The position numbers and the translations under genes were made by a program. A stretch of 64,000 nt of DNA. Origin: Nocardioides aromaticivorans (GTDB taxonomy: Bacteria > Actinomycetota > Actinomycetes > Propionibacteriales > Nocardioidaceae). The stretch is taken from contig NZ_JACBZM010000001.1 of NCBI RefSeq assembly GCF_013408525.1, positions 2,170,001-2,234,000 on the forward strand. Direction: 5' to 3'. The notes beneath the pieces were generated by a model. The model worked only from the letters and a program-made list of their open reading frames with translations. It was not told the origin of the DNA and ran no database searches. Positions 1 to 7,493 of this stretch are shown here, piece after piece (the first letter of the stretch is position 1; every line of letters starts with the position of its first letter).

Positions 1-879
1 GTATTCCGCGACGGCCTGGTAGCCGGCCCACGCGGTGTCGCGGATGCCGGCCTGCGTGTCGGCGTCCGCGAAGAGCCAGTGCAGCCGGGAGCGGCGACGG
101 CGCTCGGTCTCGCGCACGCGCTTGGTGGCGCTGGCCTCGGCCTTGCCGAACGTGGCGTCGATCAGGGCGTCGAACGCGGCGTCGGTCATGGTCTGCTGGA
201 TCAGCCGCTCGGCCTCGACCTGGAACGCGTCGACGTAGGCGAACGTCAGGCCGAGCGCGTCGCGGGCGGCCTGCACGGCGGCCTTGGCGTTGCGGGTGTG
301 CCGGATCGAGAACGACGACTCGTGGTTGCGCAGGGCCGCGCTCTGGGTGTTCGCGCACACGACGCGGACCGGGGTCACGAGGATGCGGAACGCGCTGGAG
401 CCGTCGTGGCTGTTGAGCGCGGCGATGTTCAGGTCGACGCGGTCGGTGCCGCCGACGGTGAGCGAGTCCGGCAGCTGCATGGTGATGAACACCTGCCGAC
501 CGCCGCGCAGCGACCCGGCGGTGTCGAAGATCGCGCCGGACTCGTCGGCCAGCAGGTTCAGGAACTCGGCGTGGTCCTCGTTCTGCAGCGGCGTGTAGCC
601 GCCGCCCACGACGCCGAGCGCCTCGGGCTCGCCGGTGAACGGGTTGGTGCGCACCGTGGCGAAGCCGGGGACCTCGATCGCGGTGACGCCGCCCTCGCTG
701 ACCTCGGCGGTGGTGAGCGGCAACTTGCGGACGTCCCAGCCGCCCAGGTGACCGAGTCGCATGGCCTCTTCGGCGGTGAACGCGCGGTCGCGGACGGTGG
801 TGCCCAGGCGGTGCCAGGCGTCCTTGCGGGCGAAGACGGCGGCGGCCTGCGTGCCGTGGGTCTCGATCTCGTGTGACAT
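1..879 (-). CDS. DUF932 domain protein (phage/plasmid-like), 3' end outside window
   Basis: The 293 codons present read MSHEIETHGT onwards, beginning at an ATG preceded by GGAGG about 8 bases upstream. The central part, residues about 150-180, contains IAALNSHDGSSAFR followed by TPVRVVCANTQ, the hallmark of the DUF932 / phage-plasmid-like family (TIGR03299-type). The protein continues past the left edge; complete family members usually run 330-400 residues, so roughly 40-100 residues are missing. Molecular function is not established for the family; members occur on plasmids, phages and integrative elements. It lies downstream of the ParB gene on the same strand, separated by a strong hairpin and its own promoter-like region. 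Confidence 0.85.
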   Translation of the reverse strand, partial: MSHEIETHGTQAAAVFARKDAWHRLGTTVRDRAFTAEEAMRLGHLGGWDVRKLPLTTAEVSEGGVTAIEVPGFATVRTNPFTGEPEALGVVGGGYTPLQNEDHAEFLNLLADESGAIFDTAGSLRGGRQVFITMQLPDSLTVGGTDRVDLNIAALNSHDGSSAFRILVTPVRVVCANTQSAALRNHESSFSIRHTRNAKAAVQAARDALGLTFAYVDAFQVEAERLIQQTMTDAAFDALIDATFGKAEASATKRVRETERRRRSRLHWLFADADTQAGIRDTAWAGYQAVAEY

Positions 880-940
880 GTCGGGGTCCTCCCGGGTAGC
901 GGATCAAACGAACTGAGTTCATTCTATGGTTTCTATTCCA
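880..940 (-). promoter_or_regulatory. Promoter/operator region of the DUF932 gene
   Basis: On the minus strand a TAGAAT -10-like hexamer lies at 921-926, about 42 bases from the start codon. Just downstream is a perfect 11-bp palindrome, GAACTGAGTTC (910-920), placed where a repressor would block transcription. The ParB promoter carries a related AATAGAAA...GAACT string near 2641-2657, so the two genes may share a regulator. The promoter is inferred from sequence only. Confidence 0.4.
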
Positions 941-976
941 CTGAGGGCGGTTCTCCACAGGGAGAACCGCCCTCAG
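941..976. terminator. Strong 16-bp hairpin between ParB and DUF932 genes
   Basis: Arms at 941-956 and 961-976 are perfectly complementary over 16 bp (CTGAGGGCGGTTCTCC and its complement) around the 4-base loop ACAG. It begins 20 bases past the ParB stop codon. There is no T-run, which is common for actinobacterial intrinsic terminators. It probably ends ParB transcription and insulates the next gene. Confidence 0.75.
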
Positions 977-995
977 GTGGGGGAGGGGTGACGGG

Positions 996-2624
996 TCAGG
1001 CGGCGCTGTCGCTGGCCTCGTCGTCGTTGTCGTCGTTGTCGTCGTTGTCGTCGGCGGCGTCGTCGGCGGCGTCGCTGGCGTCCTCGTCGGTGGTCGGCTG
1101 CTGCTCCTCGCCGAGCAGGATCCGCTCGACCTCGCTGGGCTGGTAGCCCCACTCCACGAGCGCGCCGAGCACGCGGGCGTCCCACGCGGTCGGGTTGCGC
1201 CACGAGTGCTTGCCGGTCGTCGCCTCCCACGCCGCCACGACCGCCGCGAGCGTGGTCATGGTCGCGGCCTTCGGCGTGCTCGCCTTGGTGATCTTGCGGC
1301 ACTCATCGTGGCCAGCGCCGTAGTAGCCGGTCGGCCGCTCGACCCCCAGCAGCGTGAAGAGCATCGGGTGGCGGTGGTCCATGGCCTTGCTCAGCGAGTG
1401 GTGTCCGGTGACGACGGCCTCGCAGATCAGGGCCTCGGCACCCTTCGGGGCGGTCTTGCGGGCCACGAACCCGGCCAGCCACTCGCGGCGCACCGTCTCC
1501 GCGCTCGCCCACGCCTTGTTGTTGGCGATCACGCGGCGGCGCTCCTGGCTCTGCTGCTCGCGCTGCGCCTCGGCCTCCTCCTCGTTCTCGCCCTCGTCGC
1601 TGCTGTCGGCGGTGCTGCTGCCGGAGCCGCCGCGACGACGCAGGCCGGAGGCGGCGAGGTCGGTCACGACCCAGACCGGCACGTACTGCTGGTAGGGCAC
1701 GGCGGGCTCGTAGTCCTCGCTCTCCTCGTCGCTGCCGTCCTCGTTCTCCTCGTCGTACTCGTCCTCGGGGTAGACCCACTCCTTGACGACCTGGACGCGA
1801 GCGCCGGGGACGTTGGGCCACTCCTCCTCGGCCAGCGGCTCGCCGTCCTCGGTGACCAGCCGCTCGATGCGCAGCACCTCGTCGGCCTGCTCGACCTCCT
1901 CGGCGGTCAGGACCGGCAGGCCCTCGGTCCGCAGGCGCTCGACCTCGGCGGCGTCGGCCTCGCGCTCGGCGGCCTCGTCGCGCAGCCGCTGGGCCTCGTG
2001 GGCGAGCGAGCGCCGCCACCGCTTGGCGTTCTCCAGCCGCTCGACGGCCCCGGGGTCGTGCTCGAACTCGGCGAAGATCGCGGCCTCTTCCAAGGTCAGG
2101 TCGCCGGCGTCGAGGCGGTTGCGGCTCTGGTCGGCCTTGGTGACCGCCAGGGCGGCGTTCACGGTCGGGCGGTCGATGCTGGTGCGCTTGGCGATCTGCG
2201 CGGCGCTCACGCCGAGCAGGGCCAGCTGCTCCACGCCCGCGACGATCTCGGCCTCGCGCATCCCGGCCCGGTGGATGTTCTCGACCATCTGGTCACCGAT
2301 CCGGTCGGCGTCGGCGGGCTGGGGCACGACCCGGGCCGGGATCAGGCCGGTCGGGGTGCCGACCTCGGCGGCGGTCACCGTACGCCGCTGGCCACGCAGC
2401 AGGACGTACTGCCCGTCCTCGTCGCGGTAGACCGTGACGGCCTCCAGCACGCCGCGCTCCTTGATCGACTTGCGGAACTCCTTGTGGTCGGGTCGCAGGT
2501 CGGTGCGGACGTTGGTGCCGATGATGATCGCGGCGGGGTCGAGGTAGAGGAACTCCTCGGACTGGACGGCCTCGGTGGCCTCCTCGGCGGCGCTGTCGGC
2601 GGGGGCCTGGATGGTGTCGGTCAT
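996..2624 (-). CDS. ParB/Spo0J-like nuclease-fold partition protein with acidic tail
   Basis: A 542-residue protein. A ParB N-terminal domain spans about residues 25-120, with LRGQRR (76-81) in place of the GERRxRA box and ENIHRAG (115-121) for the ENxxR box, followed by a helix-turn-helix (GVSAAQIAKRTSIDRPTVNAAL, about 138-159). The second half is a highly charged linker region, and the C-terminus is an Asp/Ala/Asn tail (GAC repeats at 1019-1060). The start at 2624 (MTDTIQ) was chosen because GGAGG lies 9 bases upstream; an in-frame ATG 39 bases upstream overlaps the promoter. Role: probable centromere-site or other DNA-binding CTPase-like protein. There is no ParA next to it, so its partner is elsewhere or it is a ParB-fold transcription/replication factor. 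Confidence 0.8.
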   Translation of the reverse strand: MTDTIQAPADSAAEEATEAVQSEEFLYLDPAAIIIGTNVRTDLRPDHKEFRKSIKERGVLEAVTVYRDEDGQYVLLRGQRRTVTAAEVGTPTGLIPARVVPQPADADRIGDQMVENIHRAGMREAEIVAGVEQLALLGVSAAQIAKRTSIDRPTVNAALAVTKADQSRNRLDAGDLTLEEAAIFAEFEHDPGAVERLENAKRWRRSLAHEAQRLRDEAAEREADAAEVERLRTEGLPVLTAEEVEQADEVLRIERLVTEDGEPLAEEEWPNVPGARVQVVKEWVYPEDEYDEENEDGSDEESEDYEPAVPYQQYVPVWVVTDLAASGLRRRGGSGSSTADSSDEGENEEEAEAQREQQSQERRRVIANNKAWASAETVRREWLAGFVARKTAPKGAEALICEAVVTGHHSLSKAMDHRHPMLFTLLGVERPTGYYGAGHDECRKITKASTPKAATMTTLAAVVAAWEATTGKHSWRNPTAWDARVLGALVEWGYQPSEVERILLGEEQQPTTDEDASDAADDAADDNDDNDDNDDEASDSAA

Positions 2625-2957
2625 GATGCTGTCCTCCATGGGTAGAATAGAAAGAACTGACATGACCTAGTCTCCCAACGGGGGCCGACACCTACCGGGC
2701 CGCAGGGCGAACCTGTGGAAAGGTGGGCACGTCCGGAGGGTGGGGAAAACCCCCTGCTCTCACCGGGCGCGGACTCCGCTGCGGCGGCGCGGCGCAGCTG
2801 CACCTCGTAGCTGTCTGGACGGAAGGAATCGAGCGAGAGTGGGAACGGCTGCACACGGCCCCGCCCGGGAATGCAGCGGCGTTGGTGTTAGCCGCTGCAG
2901 CTCGCCGGCGATCGCTCCCGGCACGCGGGGCAGGGGAGTGGCTGAGGTGGTGGTGGC
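2625..2957. promoter_or_regulatory. 333-bp divergent intergenic region ahead of ParB and the RHH gene
   Basis: For ParB (minus) a TATTCT -10-like hexamer lies at 2644-2649 and the ribosome site CCTCC (plus-strand view) at 2633-2637. Further right are CCTGTGGAAAGG (about 2709-2720), similar to the DnaA-box-like motif found elsewhere in this element, and GCGATCGCTCCC near 2908-2919, similar to the left half of the TGATCG bipartite motif but lacking its right half. No small gene was recognised. Confidence 0.35.
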
Positions 2958-3416
2958 GTGACGAGCCAGACCACGATCCCGGTCGGGATCTACTGGAAGC
3001 CCGGCGTGTGGGACCTCGCCCGCTCGGCGTACGTCGCCGACCTGGACACCGATCCAGAGTCGCCCGGTTCGTTCGTCGGCTGGCTCGCCCAGGCGCTCGA
3101 GCTGCACGCCCGGCGATCGCCCCAACAGCGGGCCGAGCTCGCGGCCGCCGGCGAGAACCATCCCGCCCTGGTCAGCGTGACCCGCAAGAGCTTCAACAAG
3201 AAGCACGACCTGCCGGCCTCGACGATGGAGACGGTCGAGGACGCCCTGGTCGCCGATCGCCAGGAGCTCGGCCGGATGCTCGCCCGGTCTGCGTTCGCCC
3301 AGGAGGCGGTCATCGCCGCGGCCGAGCACTCCCGCCGCCGGCTCGGCCGCGAGCTGCCGCCACCTCCGCAGAAGCTCAGCAACCGACCGCCACGGCGCCG
3401 GCCGACGGGGTGAGCC
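2958..3416 (+). CDS. Ribbon-helix-helix ParB-like (pCXC100-type) DNA-binding protein
   Basis: A 151-residue protein from a GTG start with GGTGG-rich upstream sequence. Residues about 5-50 follow the ribbon-helix-helix pattern: a strand (TIPVGIYW), a helix (PGVWDLARSAYVAD) and a second helix (FVGWLAQALELHARR). This resembles the C-terminal DNA-binding domain of plasmid ParB proteins such as pCXC100 ParB; the resemblance is by eye. A basic Pro/Arg tail ends the protein. The neighbouring ParB-N gene is divergent across a 333-bp gap, so the two could bind a shared site in that gap. An ordinary RHH transcription factor is the alternative. Confidence 0.55.
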
Positions 3417-3429
3417 GGCGCGGGCAAGG

Positions 3430-4554
3430 TCACTTGAGCTGCATGCGGAGCACGGCTGCTCCCTGCTTGAGCGTCTTCTCGGCCTCGGACAGGGTGCGCT
3501 CCTTGCGGCGCTTCTTGTAGAGCGGGTTGTCGCTGTCCCTGAGTTGCTCGAGACCATGCAGCATCAGCTTCAACGCACGTTGGCGCTCGACGAGCTGCTT
3601 CGCGCCGCGGCGCTTCCGATCGCTGATCGGCACCTTGGTCGCGTCCTCGATCTGCTGCGACCAGCGGATGGCGCGGTTCTGTCGCGACTCGAAGGTCAGC
3701 GCCCCGAACGCAGTCCGCTGGTCGGGCGCTGGAGCTCCCGGCGCAAGGCCGCGCGCCGCGTCGTTGATGGCGACGACGAGTCCCTCCGGCGTGAACTGGA
3801 AGAGCGCAACCCCAAGCCGGTCCGCCTCGAGGATCGCCGCGGTGGTGTAGCTCGACGCGTAGAAGATCCGACTCCGGAGGCCGTGGGCCGCCCCGATGAG
3901 CCGTTGAATGTCTGGTCGGCCCGTGGGGCCCTCGTGATACTTGACCTGCGCTGCAGCGTCGTGAGCGATCACGTCGAGTCCTGCGTCTGCTCCACCTGGT
4001 GTGACCGTCGCGCCGCTGAACCCGAGATCCACCATGTGCGCCGCTGCGAGCAGCTCCGCTTCTTGCCAGCTCGTGACTGGGCGCCCCCATCGCCATGCGC
4101 CCGTGGATCCGGGAGGAGGAGCCGTACCCGCGGGATCGGGGGGCGCCGACGGCGGTGGGGGAGGTGCCTGGGTGGTGGATCCTGAGGGTGAACTGGCCCC
4201 ACCGGTCATCTGCAACGCGCGGAGGTCTGGTTCCTGTAGCAGGAGGCTGAGGCAGAGCCCGCGTGCGTCGAAGACGTCGACCGACTGCCCGATCAGCCGC
4301 TTCTTCCCCAGCACGATGGTGAAGGGGCGTTCGATCGCCTGAGTCGATCTGCCGATCATGGAGATCGTCAGGAGCCGGGAGTCGGTGGCCACGACGAGCG
4401 CAGGAGCCATGCCGGTGCTGATTGCCACCCACTCGGCACGCTCGTTTGACCGGAGATCCGCAAAGAGCCGGTCGGCAACCTTTTCAAGCTGGCGCCGCGC
4501 CCCACGGTCGCCGGCCAGCGTCGCGGTGCGGTGATCGTTGCTCAAGCGGTCCAC
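3430..4554 (-). CDS. Mrr-type restriction endonuclease-like protein with N-terminal accessory domain
   Basis: A 374-residue protein. The C-terminal half holds an Mrr-cat (PD-(D/E)xK) core: E165 in SWQEAELLAAAHM, D190/D194 in TPGGADAGLDV and Q203-V-K205 in AAQVKYH, the usual E...D...QxK catalytic layout. Residues 1-115 form an unrecognised domain that could be PH-like (ALVVATDSRLLTISM, FTIVLGKKRLIGQ). A Pro/Ser/Thr linker (120-152) joins the parts, and the tail is very basic. Known: Mrr-family enzymes cut modified or foreign DNA. Here no methylase is next to it, consistent with a modification-dependent nuclease. The start is the GTG at 4554; no better start was seen. Confidence 0.7.
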   Translation of the reverse strand: MDRLSNDHRTATLAGDRGARRQLEKVADRLFADLRSNERAEWVAISTGMAPALVVATDSRLLTISMIGRSTQAIERPFTIVLGKKRLIGQSVDVFDARGLCLSLLLQEPDLRALQMTGGASSPSGSTTQAPPPPPSAPPDPAGTAPPPGSTGAWRWGRPVTSWQEAELLAAAHMVDLGFSGATVTPGGADAGLDVIAHDAAAQVKYHEGPTGRPDIQRLIGAAHGLRSRIFYASSYTTAAILEADRLGVALFQFTPEGLVVAINDAARGLAPGAPAPDQRTAFGALTFESRQNRAIRWSQQIEDATKVPISDRKRRGAKQLVERQRALKLMLHGLEQLRDSDNPLYKKRRKERTLSEAEKTLKQGAAVLRMQLK

Positions 4555-4652
4555 GCCGCCATCCTGCCCGGACGGTCCGACACGTGGAGTCAGAAACGGC
4601 GACCTGGTAAGCGGACGCGTCGACGAGACCGTGCAGAAAATCTTCCCCGAGC

Positions 4653-4683
4653 TGATCGCTGCGGAGCACCGATCGCACCTAGG
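4653..4683 (+). promoter_or_regulatory. Bipartite motif TGATCG-N19-CCTAGG, copy 1 (SSB-like gene)
   Basis: TGATCG at 4653-4658 is followed after exactly 19 bases by CCTAGG (4678-4683) and then TGACTG. The same arrangement occurs at 13687, 14964 and 17899. The right half is also the left arm of the SSB hairpin. Likely a shared promoter or operator of the element. Confidence 0.55.
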
Positions 4684-4720
4684 TGACTGCGGGAGCGATT
4701 ACCTCTCGCAGTCACCTAGG
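4678..4720 (+). promoter_or_regulatory. 14-bp inverted repeat overlapping the SSB ribosome-binding site
   Basis: Arms CCTAGGTGACTGCG (4678-4691) and its exact complement (4707-4720) flank a 15-base spacer. The right arm ends at the first bases of the Shine-Dalgarno AGGAGG (4718-4723), six bases before the ATG at 4729. As RNA, the stem would bury part of the ribosome site; as DNA it is a good dimer operator. Either way it probably controls SSB level. The spacer contains GGGAGCGATTAC, the reverse complement of a GTAATCGCTCCC string like that in the bipartite motif. Confidence 0.6.
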
Positions 4721-4728
4721 AGGAAGTC

Positions 4729-5118
4729 ATGTCCACCACCGTCACCTTCGCCGGCAACCTGGCCGAGGCTCCCGAGCTGCTCTACACCCGCGAGAACAAG
4801 CCGTTCGTCAGCTGCCGGGTCCTGGTCAACCGGCGCGTGCAGAACGACGAGGGGGAGTGGGTCAACGACGAGCCCACCGCACACAACGTGAAGATCTTCG
4901 GCTCGGCCGCCACCCACGTCCACGACAGCTGCGGATCCGGCGACCCGATCTTCGTCCACGGCCTCGAGCGCACCGAGAGCTGGCCGGACAAGGAGACCGG
5001 CGAGAAGCGCACCAAGGACGTCGTGGTCGTCGACAACCGCTTCGGCGAGGTCGGTGTCTCGCTCAAGTACGTCTCCGCGCGCATCGAGCGCACCACCCGC
5101 CCGGCCCAGGCCAGCTGA
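4729..5118 (+). CDS. ssb: Single-stranded DNA-binding protein (SSB-like, OB fold)
   Basis: A 129-residue protein from ATG with AGGAGG six bases upstream. It shows the SSB OB-fold pattern: TTVTFAGNLAEAPELLYT, FVSCRVLVNRRV, THNVKIFG-like strand (AHNVKIFGSAAT), and GDPIFVHG. It is shorter than a chromosomal SSB (about 160-180) and lacks the acidic DDDIPF-type C-terminal tip, as is common for plasmid or phage copies. It probably protects single-stranded DNA during element replication or transfer. It is the first gene of a run SSB-DUF4192-small ORF-DprA with tight spacing. Confidence 0.85.
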   Translation: MSTTVTFAGNLAEAPELLYTRENKPFVSCRVLVNRRVQNDEGEWVNDEPTAHNVKIFGSAATHVHDSCGSGDPIFVHGLERTESWPDKETGEKRTKDVVVVDNRFGEVGVSLKYVSARIERTTRPAQAS

Positions 5119-5139
5119 GCCGTAAGGAGGTTCGCTCCG

Positions 5140-6168
5140 ATGGATCTCGTCGTACAGTCCCCGGACGAGCTGCTCGCCGCGGTGCCCCACGTCCTGGGCT
5201 TCAAGCCCGAGGAGTCGATCGTCTTGGTGCCGTTCCGGCCCGGACTGCCGATCACCCGCGTCGACCTCCCGACGACCGCCGCCGACCGCGAGGCGGTCTG
5301 GGACGCCGTCAGTGGCCCCTACGGCCGGCACGCCCGCCCCGGAGCCCGGCTGGCCATCCTCTGCTTCACCGAGGACCGCCGCAGCGCCGAGCTGGCCAGC
5401 CAGCACCTGTCCAACCGCCTTGAGACCGTGGGCATCACCACCCACATCCGACTGTGGTCCGACGGCGAGCGCTGGCGCGAGTTAAACACCGGCCAGACCG
5501 GCCTGCAGACCCAGGCAACCGCCGATCGGATCGCGGCCGCGACCGTGCTCACCGGCGCCGCCCAGCCGGCGGCCAACCGCGCCTCACTGGCGGCCTCCAT
5601 GGTCGGAGACCGCGAGCCGATCGCCCAGCTGATCCCCGCAGCTCGAGCAGCAGCCGCCGCCAGCAGCCCCGCCGTCGAGCAGGACTGGGCACTGGACCGC
5701 CTCGAGCAGTTCCACGCCGACGGCAACCGGCTCTCCGACCTCGACGGGGCCCGGATGCTCGTCGCCCTGGAGACGATCAGCACCCGCGACGCGCTCTGGG
5801 AGGACATGAGCCGGGAGAACCACACCTCCCACATGGCGCTCTGGAACGACCTCACTCGCCGCGCACCCGACGAGGTCCGCGCGGCCCCGGCCTCCATGCT
5901 CGGCTTCGCCAGCTGGCTTCACGGCGACGGCGCCAAGGCCTGGTGCGCGCTGGACCAGGTCCCCGCCGACCGGCCCTACTCCATGGCCGCCATCGTCGCC
6001 TCTGCCCTGCAGAACGGCATCCACCCGCGCGAGTGGGAGAGGTACCAGACCCAGATGCGCGACCTCGCCGGCGAGCTCGACGAGTCCTTCGTCCCCCAGC
6101 CTCCGAGCCAGCAGCGCGGCCTACCGGGCACCCGGCCCGCCACCGACCGCCCCGCCCCGGGCCGCTGA
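5140..6168 (+). CDS. DUF4192 domain protein
   Basis: A 342-residue protein with AAGGAGG nine bases before the ATG. The start VQSPDELLAAVPHVLGFKPEESIVLVPF matches the DUF4192 N-terminal signature (LLAxxPxLLGFxPxxSLVLV), and the conserved C-terminal part (ASMLGFASWLHGDGAKAWCALDQ) is also present. The function of DUF4192 is not established; it is widespread on actinobacterial chromosomes and plasmids. It follows the SSB gene by 21 bases and precedes a 54-residue gene and a DprA-like gene, so it may take part in element DNA handling. Confidence 0.85.
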   Translation: MDLVVQSPDELLAAVPHVLGFKPEESIVLVPFRPGLPITRVDLPTTAADREAVWDAVSGPYGRHARPGARLAILCFTEDRRSAELASQHLSNRLETVGITTHIRLWSDGERWRELNTGQTGLQTQATADRIAAATVLTGAAQPAANRASLAASMVGDREPIAQLIPAARAAAAASSPAVEQDWALDRLEQFHADGNRLSDLDGARMLVALETISTRDALWEDMSRENHTSHMALWNDLTRRAPDEVRAAPASMLGFASWLHGDGAKAWCALDQVPADRPYSMAAIVASALQNGIHPREWERYQTQMRDLAGELDESFVPQPPSQQRGLPGTRPATDRPAPGR

Positions 6169-6181
6169 GGAGGGAAACGCC

Positions 6182-6346
6182 ATGTACCACGACGACACCG
6201 ACCCGATCGCCCAGGCCCAGCCCAGCGCCACCGAGCGCCAGCTGCGCCGCCTGGTGGTGCCCGAGCCCGCGGCCTACGCCCCCGACAAGCGCCTCGACGT
6301 CATCCACGAACCCGACCTCGAGCTGCTGTGGGGAGGCCAGGCATGA
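6182..6346 (+). CDS. Small hypothetical protein (54 aa)
   Basis: Reads MYHDDTDPIAQAQPSATERQ onwards and ends LLWGGQA. GAGGAGGG lies about 6 bases upstream, and its stop overlaps the next gene's start (ATGA at 6343), so it is probably translationally coupled to the DprA-like gene. Acidic N-terminus, no recognised domain. Confidence 0.6.
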   Translation: MYHDDTDPIAQAQPSATERQLRRLVVPEPAAYAPDKRLDVIHEPDLELLWGGQA

Positions 6347-7374
6347 GCGGCGACGTCGACGAGGCCGACCGGCTCGCCAGGGTGACCCTGAGTCGGGCGA
6401 TCGAGCCCGGCGACCTCCGCGTCACCGGCCTGGTCAGCGAGCTCGGCGCGGGCAAGGTCCTCGGCTACCTCGAGGCCGCGGCCGAGGTCGAGTCCCACTG
6501 GGGCTTCGGGATCGCCCAGGAGCTCGGCCGCGTCGACCCCGCCCAGGTGCTCGAGCAGGCAGCCGCCCGCGGCATCCGCTTCATCGTCCCCGGCGACGCC
6601 GAGTGGCCCACCCAGCTCGGCGCCCTCCGCGACGCCGGCGCCCTCCACGACCGCGGCGGTGAACCCTTCGGCCTGTGGGTCCTCGGATCACACGACCTGC
6701 GCCACCTCGCCGGCAACGCCGTCGCGGTCGTCGGCTCACGAGCCGCCACCAGCTACGGCACCGAACAGGCCACCGAGCTGAGCCGCGACCTCGCGACGAT
6801 GGGCCACACCGTCATCAGCGGCGCCGCGTTCGGCGTCGATCAGGCCGCACACCGGGGCGCCCTCCTCGCGGGCGGCCCGACCATCGCGGTCATGCCCGGC
6901 GGCGTCGACCGGCCCTACCCGGCCGCGCACGCCCAGCTGCTCGAGACGATCGCCGAACGCGGTCTGGTCGTCTCGGAAGCACCGCCGGGCGCTGGACCAA
7001 CCCGGACCCGTTTCCTGGCACGGAACCGGATCACCGCCGGCCTCGCCGAGGGCACCGTGGTCGTCGAGGGAGCCGTGCGCAGTGGCGCGATGAACACCGC
7101 CCACTGGACCACCAACCTGCACCGGCCGCTCATGGGCGTCCCCGGCCCCGTCAGCAGCGTGGCGTCCACCGGCGTCAGCCAGCTGATCCGGCTCGGCTCT
7201 GCCAGCGCGGTCACCAACGCTCAGGACGTCGTCACCGACGTCATGACCCACGCCGCCCGGGCCGCCGGCGACGGCGCAGACCTGGTCGACGAGTCGTTCG
7301 TCCCCGGTCCCGTGCGGTCCGGCCCGCAGGCGGTCCCTGCGGGCGCATCACCGTCCGCCACACCGTGGCGATGA
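6343..7374 (+). CDS. DprA/Smf-like DNA-processing protein
   Basis: A 343-residue protein. A Rossmann-like DprA core covers about residues 70-285: AVAVVGSRAATSYG (126-139), SGAAFGVDQAAH (159-170), VMPGGVDRPYPAAH (183-196), SEAPPG (211-216), RFLARNRITAGLA (223-235) and VVVEG (239-243). Known: DprA binds single-stranded DNA and loads RecA in natural transformation; element-borne DprA copies are less understood. The chosen ATG gives the ATGA overlap and has GGGGAGG six bases upstream; an in-frame ATG 15 bases earlier has no comparable site. Encoded with an SSB-like protein, it may handle incoming single-stranded DNA of the element. Confidence 0.85.
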   Translation: MSGDVDEADRLARVTLSRAIEPGDLRVTGLVSELGAGKVLGYLEAAAEVESHWGFGIAQELGRVDPAQVLEQAAARGIRFIVPGDAEWPTQLGALRDAGALHDRGGEPFGLWVLGSHDLRHLAGNAVAVVGSRAATSYGTEQATELSRDLATMGHTVISGAAFGVDQAAHRGALLAGGPTIAVMPGGVDRPYPAAHAQLLETIAERGLVVSEAPPGAGPTRTRFLARNRITAGLAEGTVVVEGAVRSGAMNTAHWTTNLHRPLMGVPGPVSSVASTGVSQLIRLGSASAVTNAQDVVTDVMTHAARAAGDGADLVDESFVPGPVRSGPQAVPAGASPSATPWR

Positions 7375-7390
7375 CCCCTCCGCCGGCCCC

Positions 7391-7415
7391 CTGTGGATAA
7401 CCCGATTCGTGTCGG
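7391..7415 (+). promoter_or_regulatory. Composite DnaA-box-like motif, copy 1
   Basis: CTGTGGATAAC (7391-7401; contains TTATCCACA on the other strand, the DnaA-box consensus) is followed after 7 bases by GTGTCGG (7409-7415). It lies about 100 bases before the 7494 start. Copies with 7-8 base spacing occur at 12488-12512 and, on the minus strand, at 19403-19428. Confidence 0.45.
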
Positions 7416-7493
7416 AATCCGCACCTACTCTGCTGAGAGTTCCTAGGCCCGGCTGGCGACGTCGACCAGGACCGCACTCGGGAGGAAGAGACC

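Noticed and set aside
1015-1065. GTCGTC/GTTGTC tandem repeats as a centromere or CRISPR-like array
   Set aside because: They encode the Asp/Asn-rich tail of the ParB-like protein in frame, without spacers.
4678-4720. The 14-bp inverted repeat as an integration attachment site
   Set aside because: It overlaps a ribosome-binding site and no second copy or integrase is seen; regulation is the simpler explanation.
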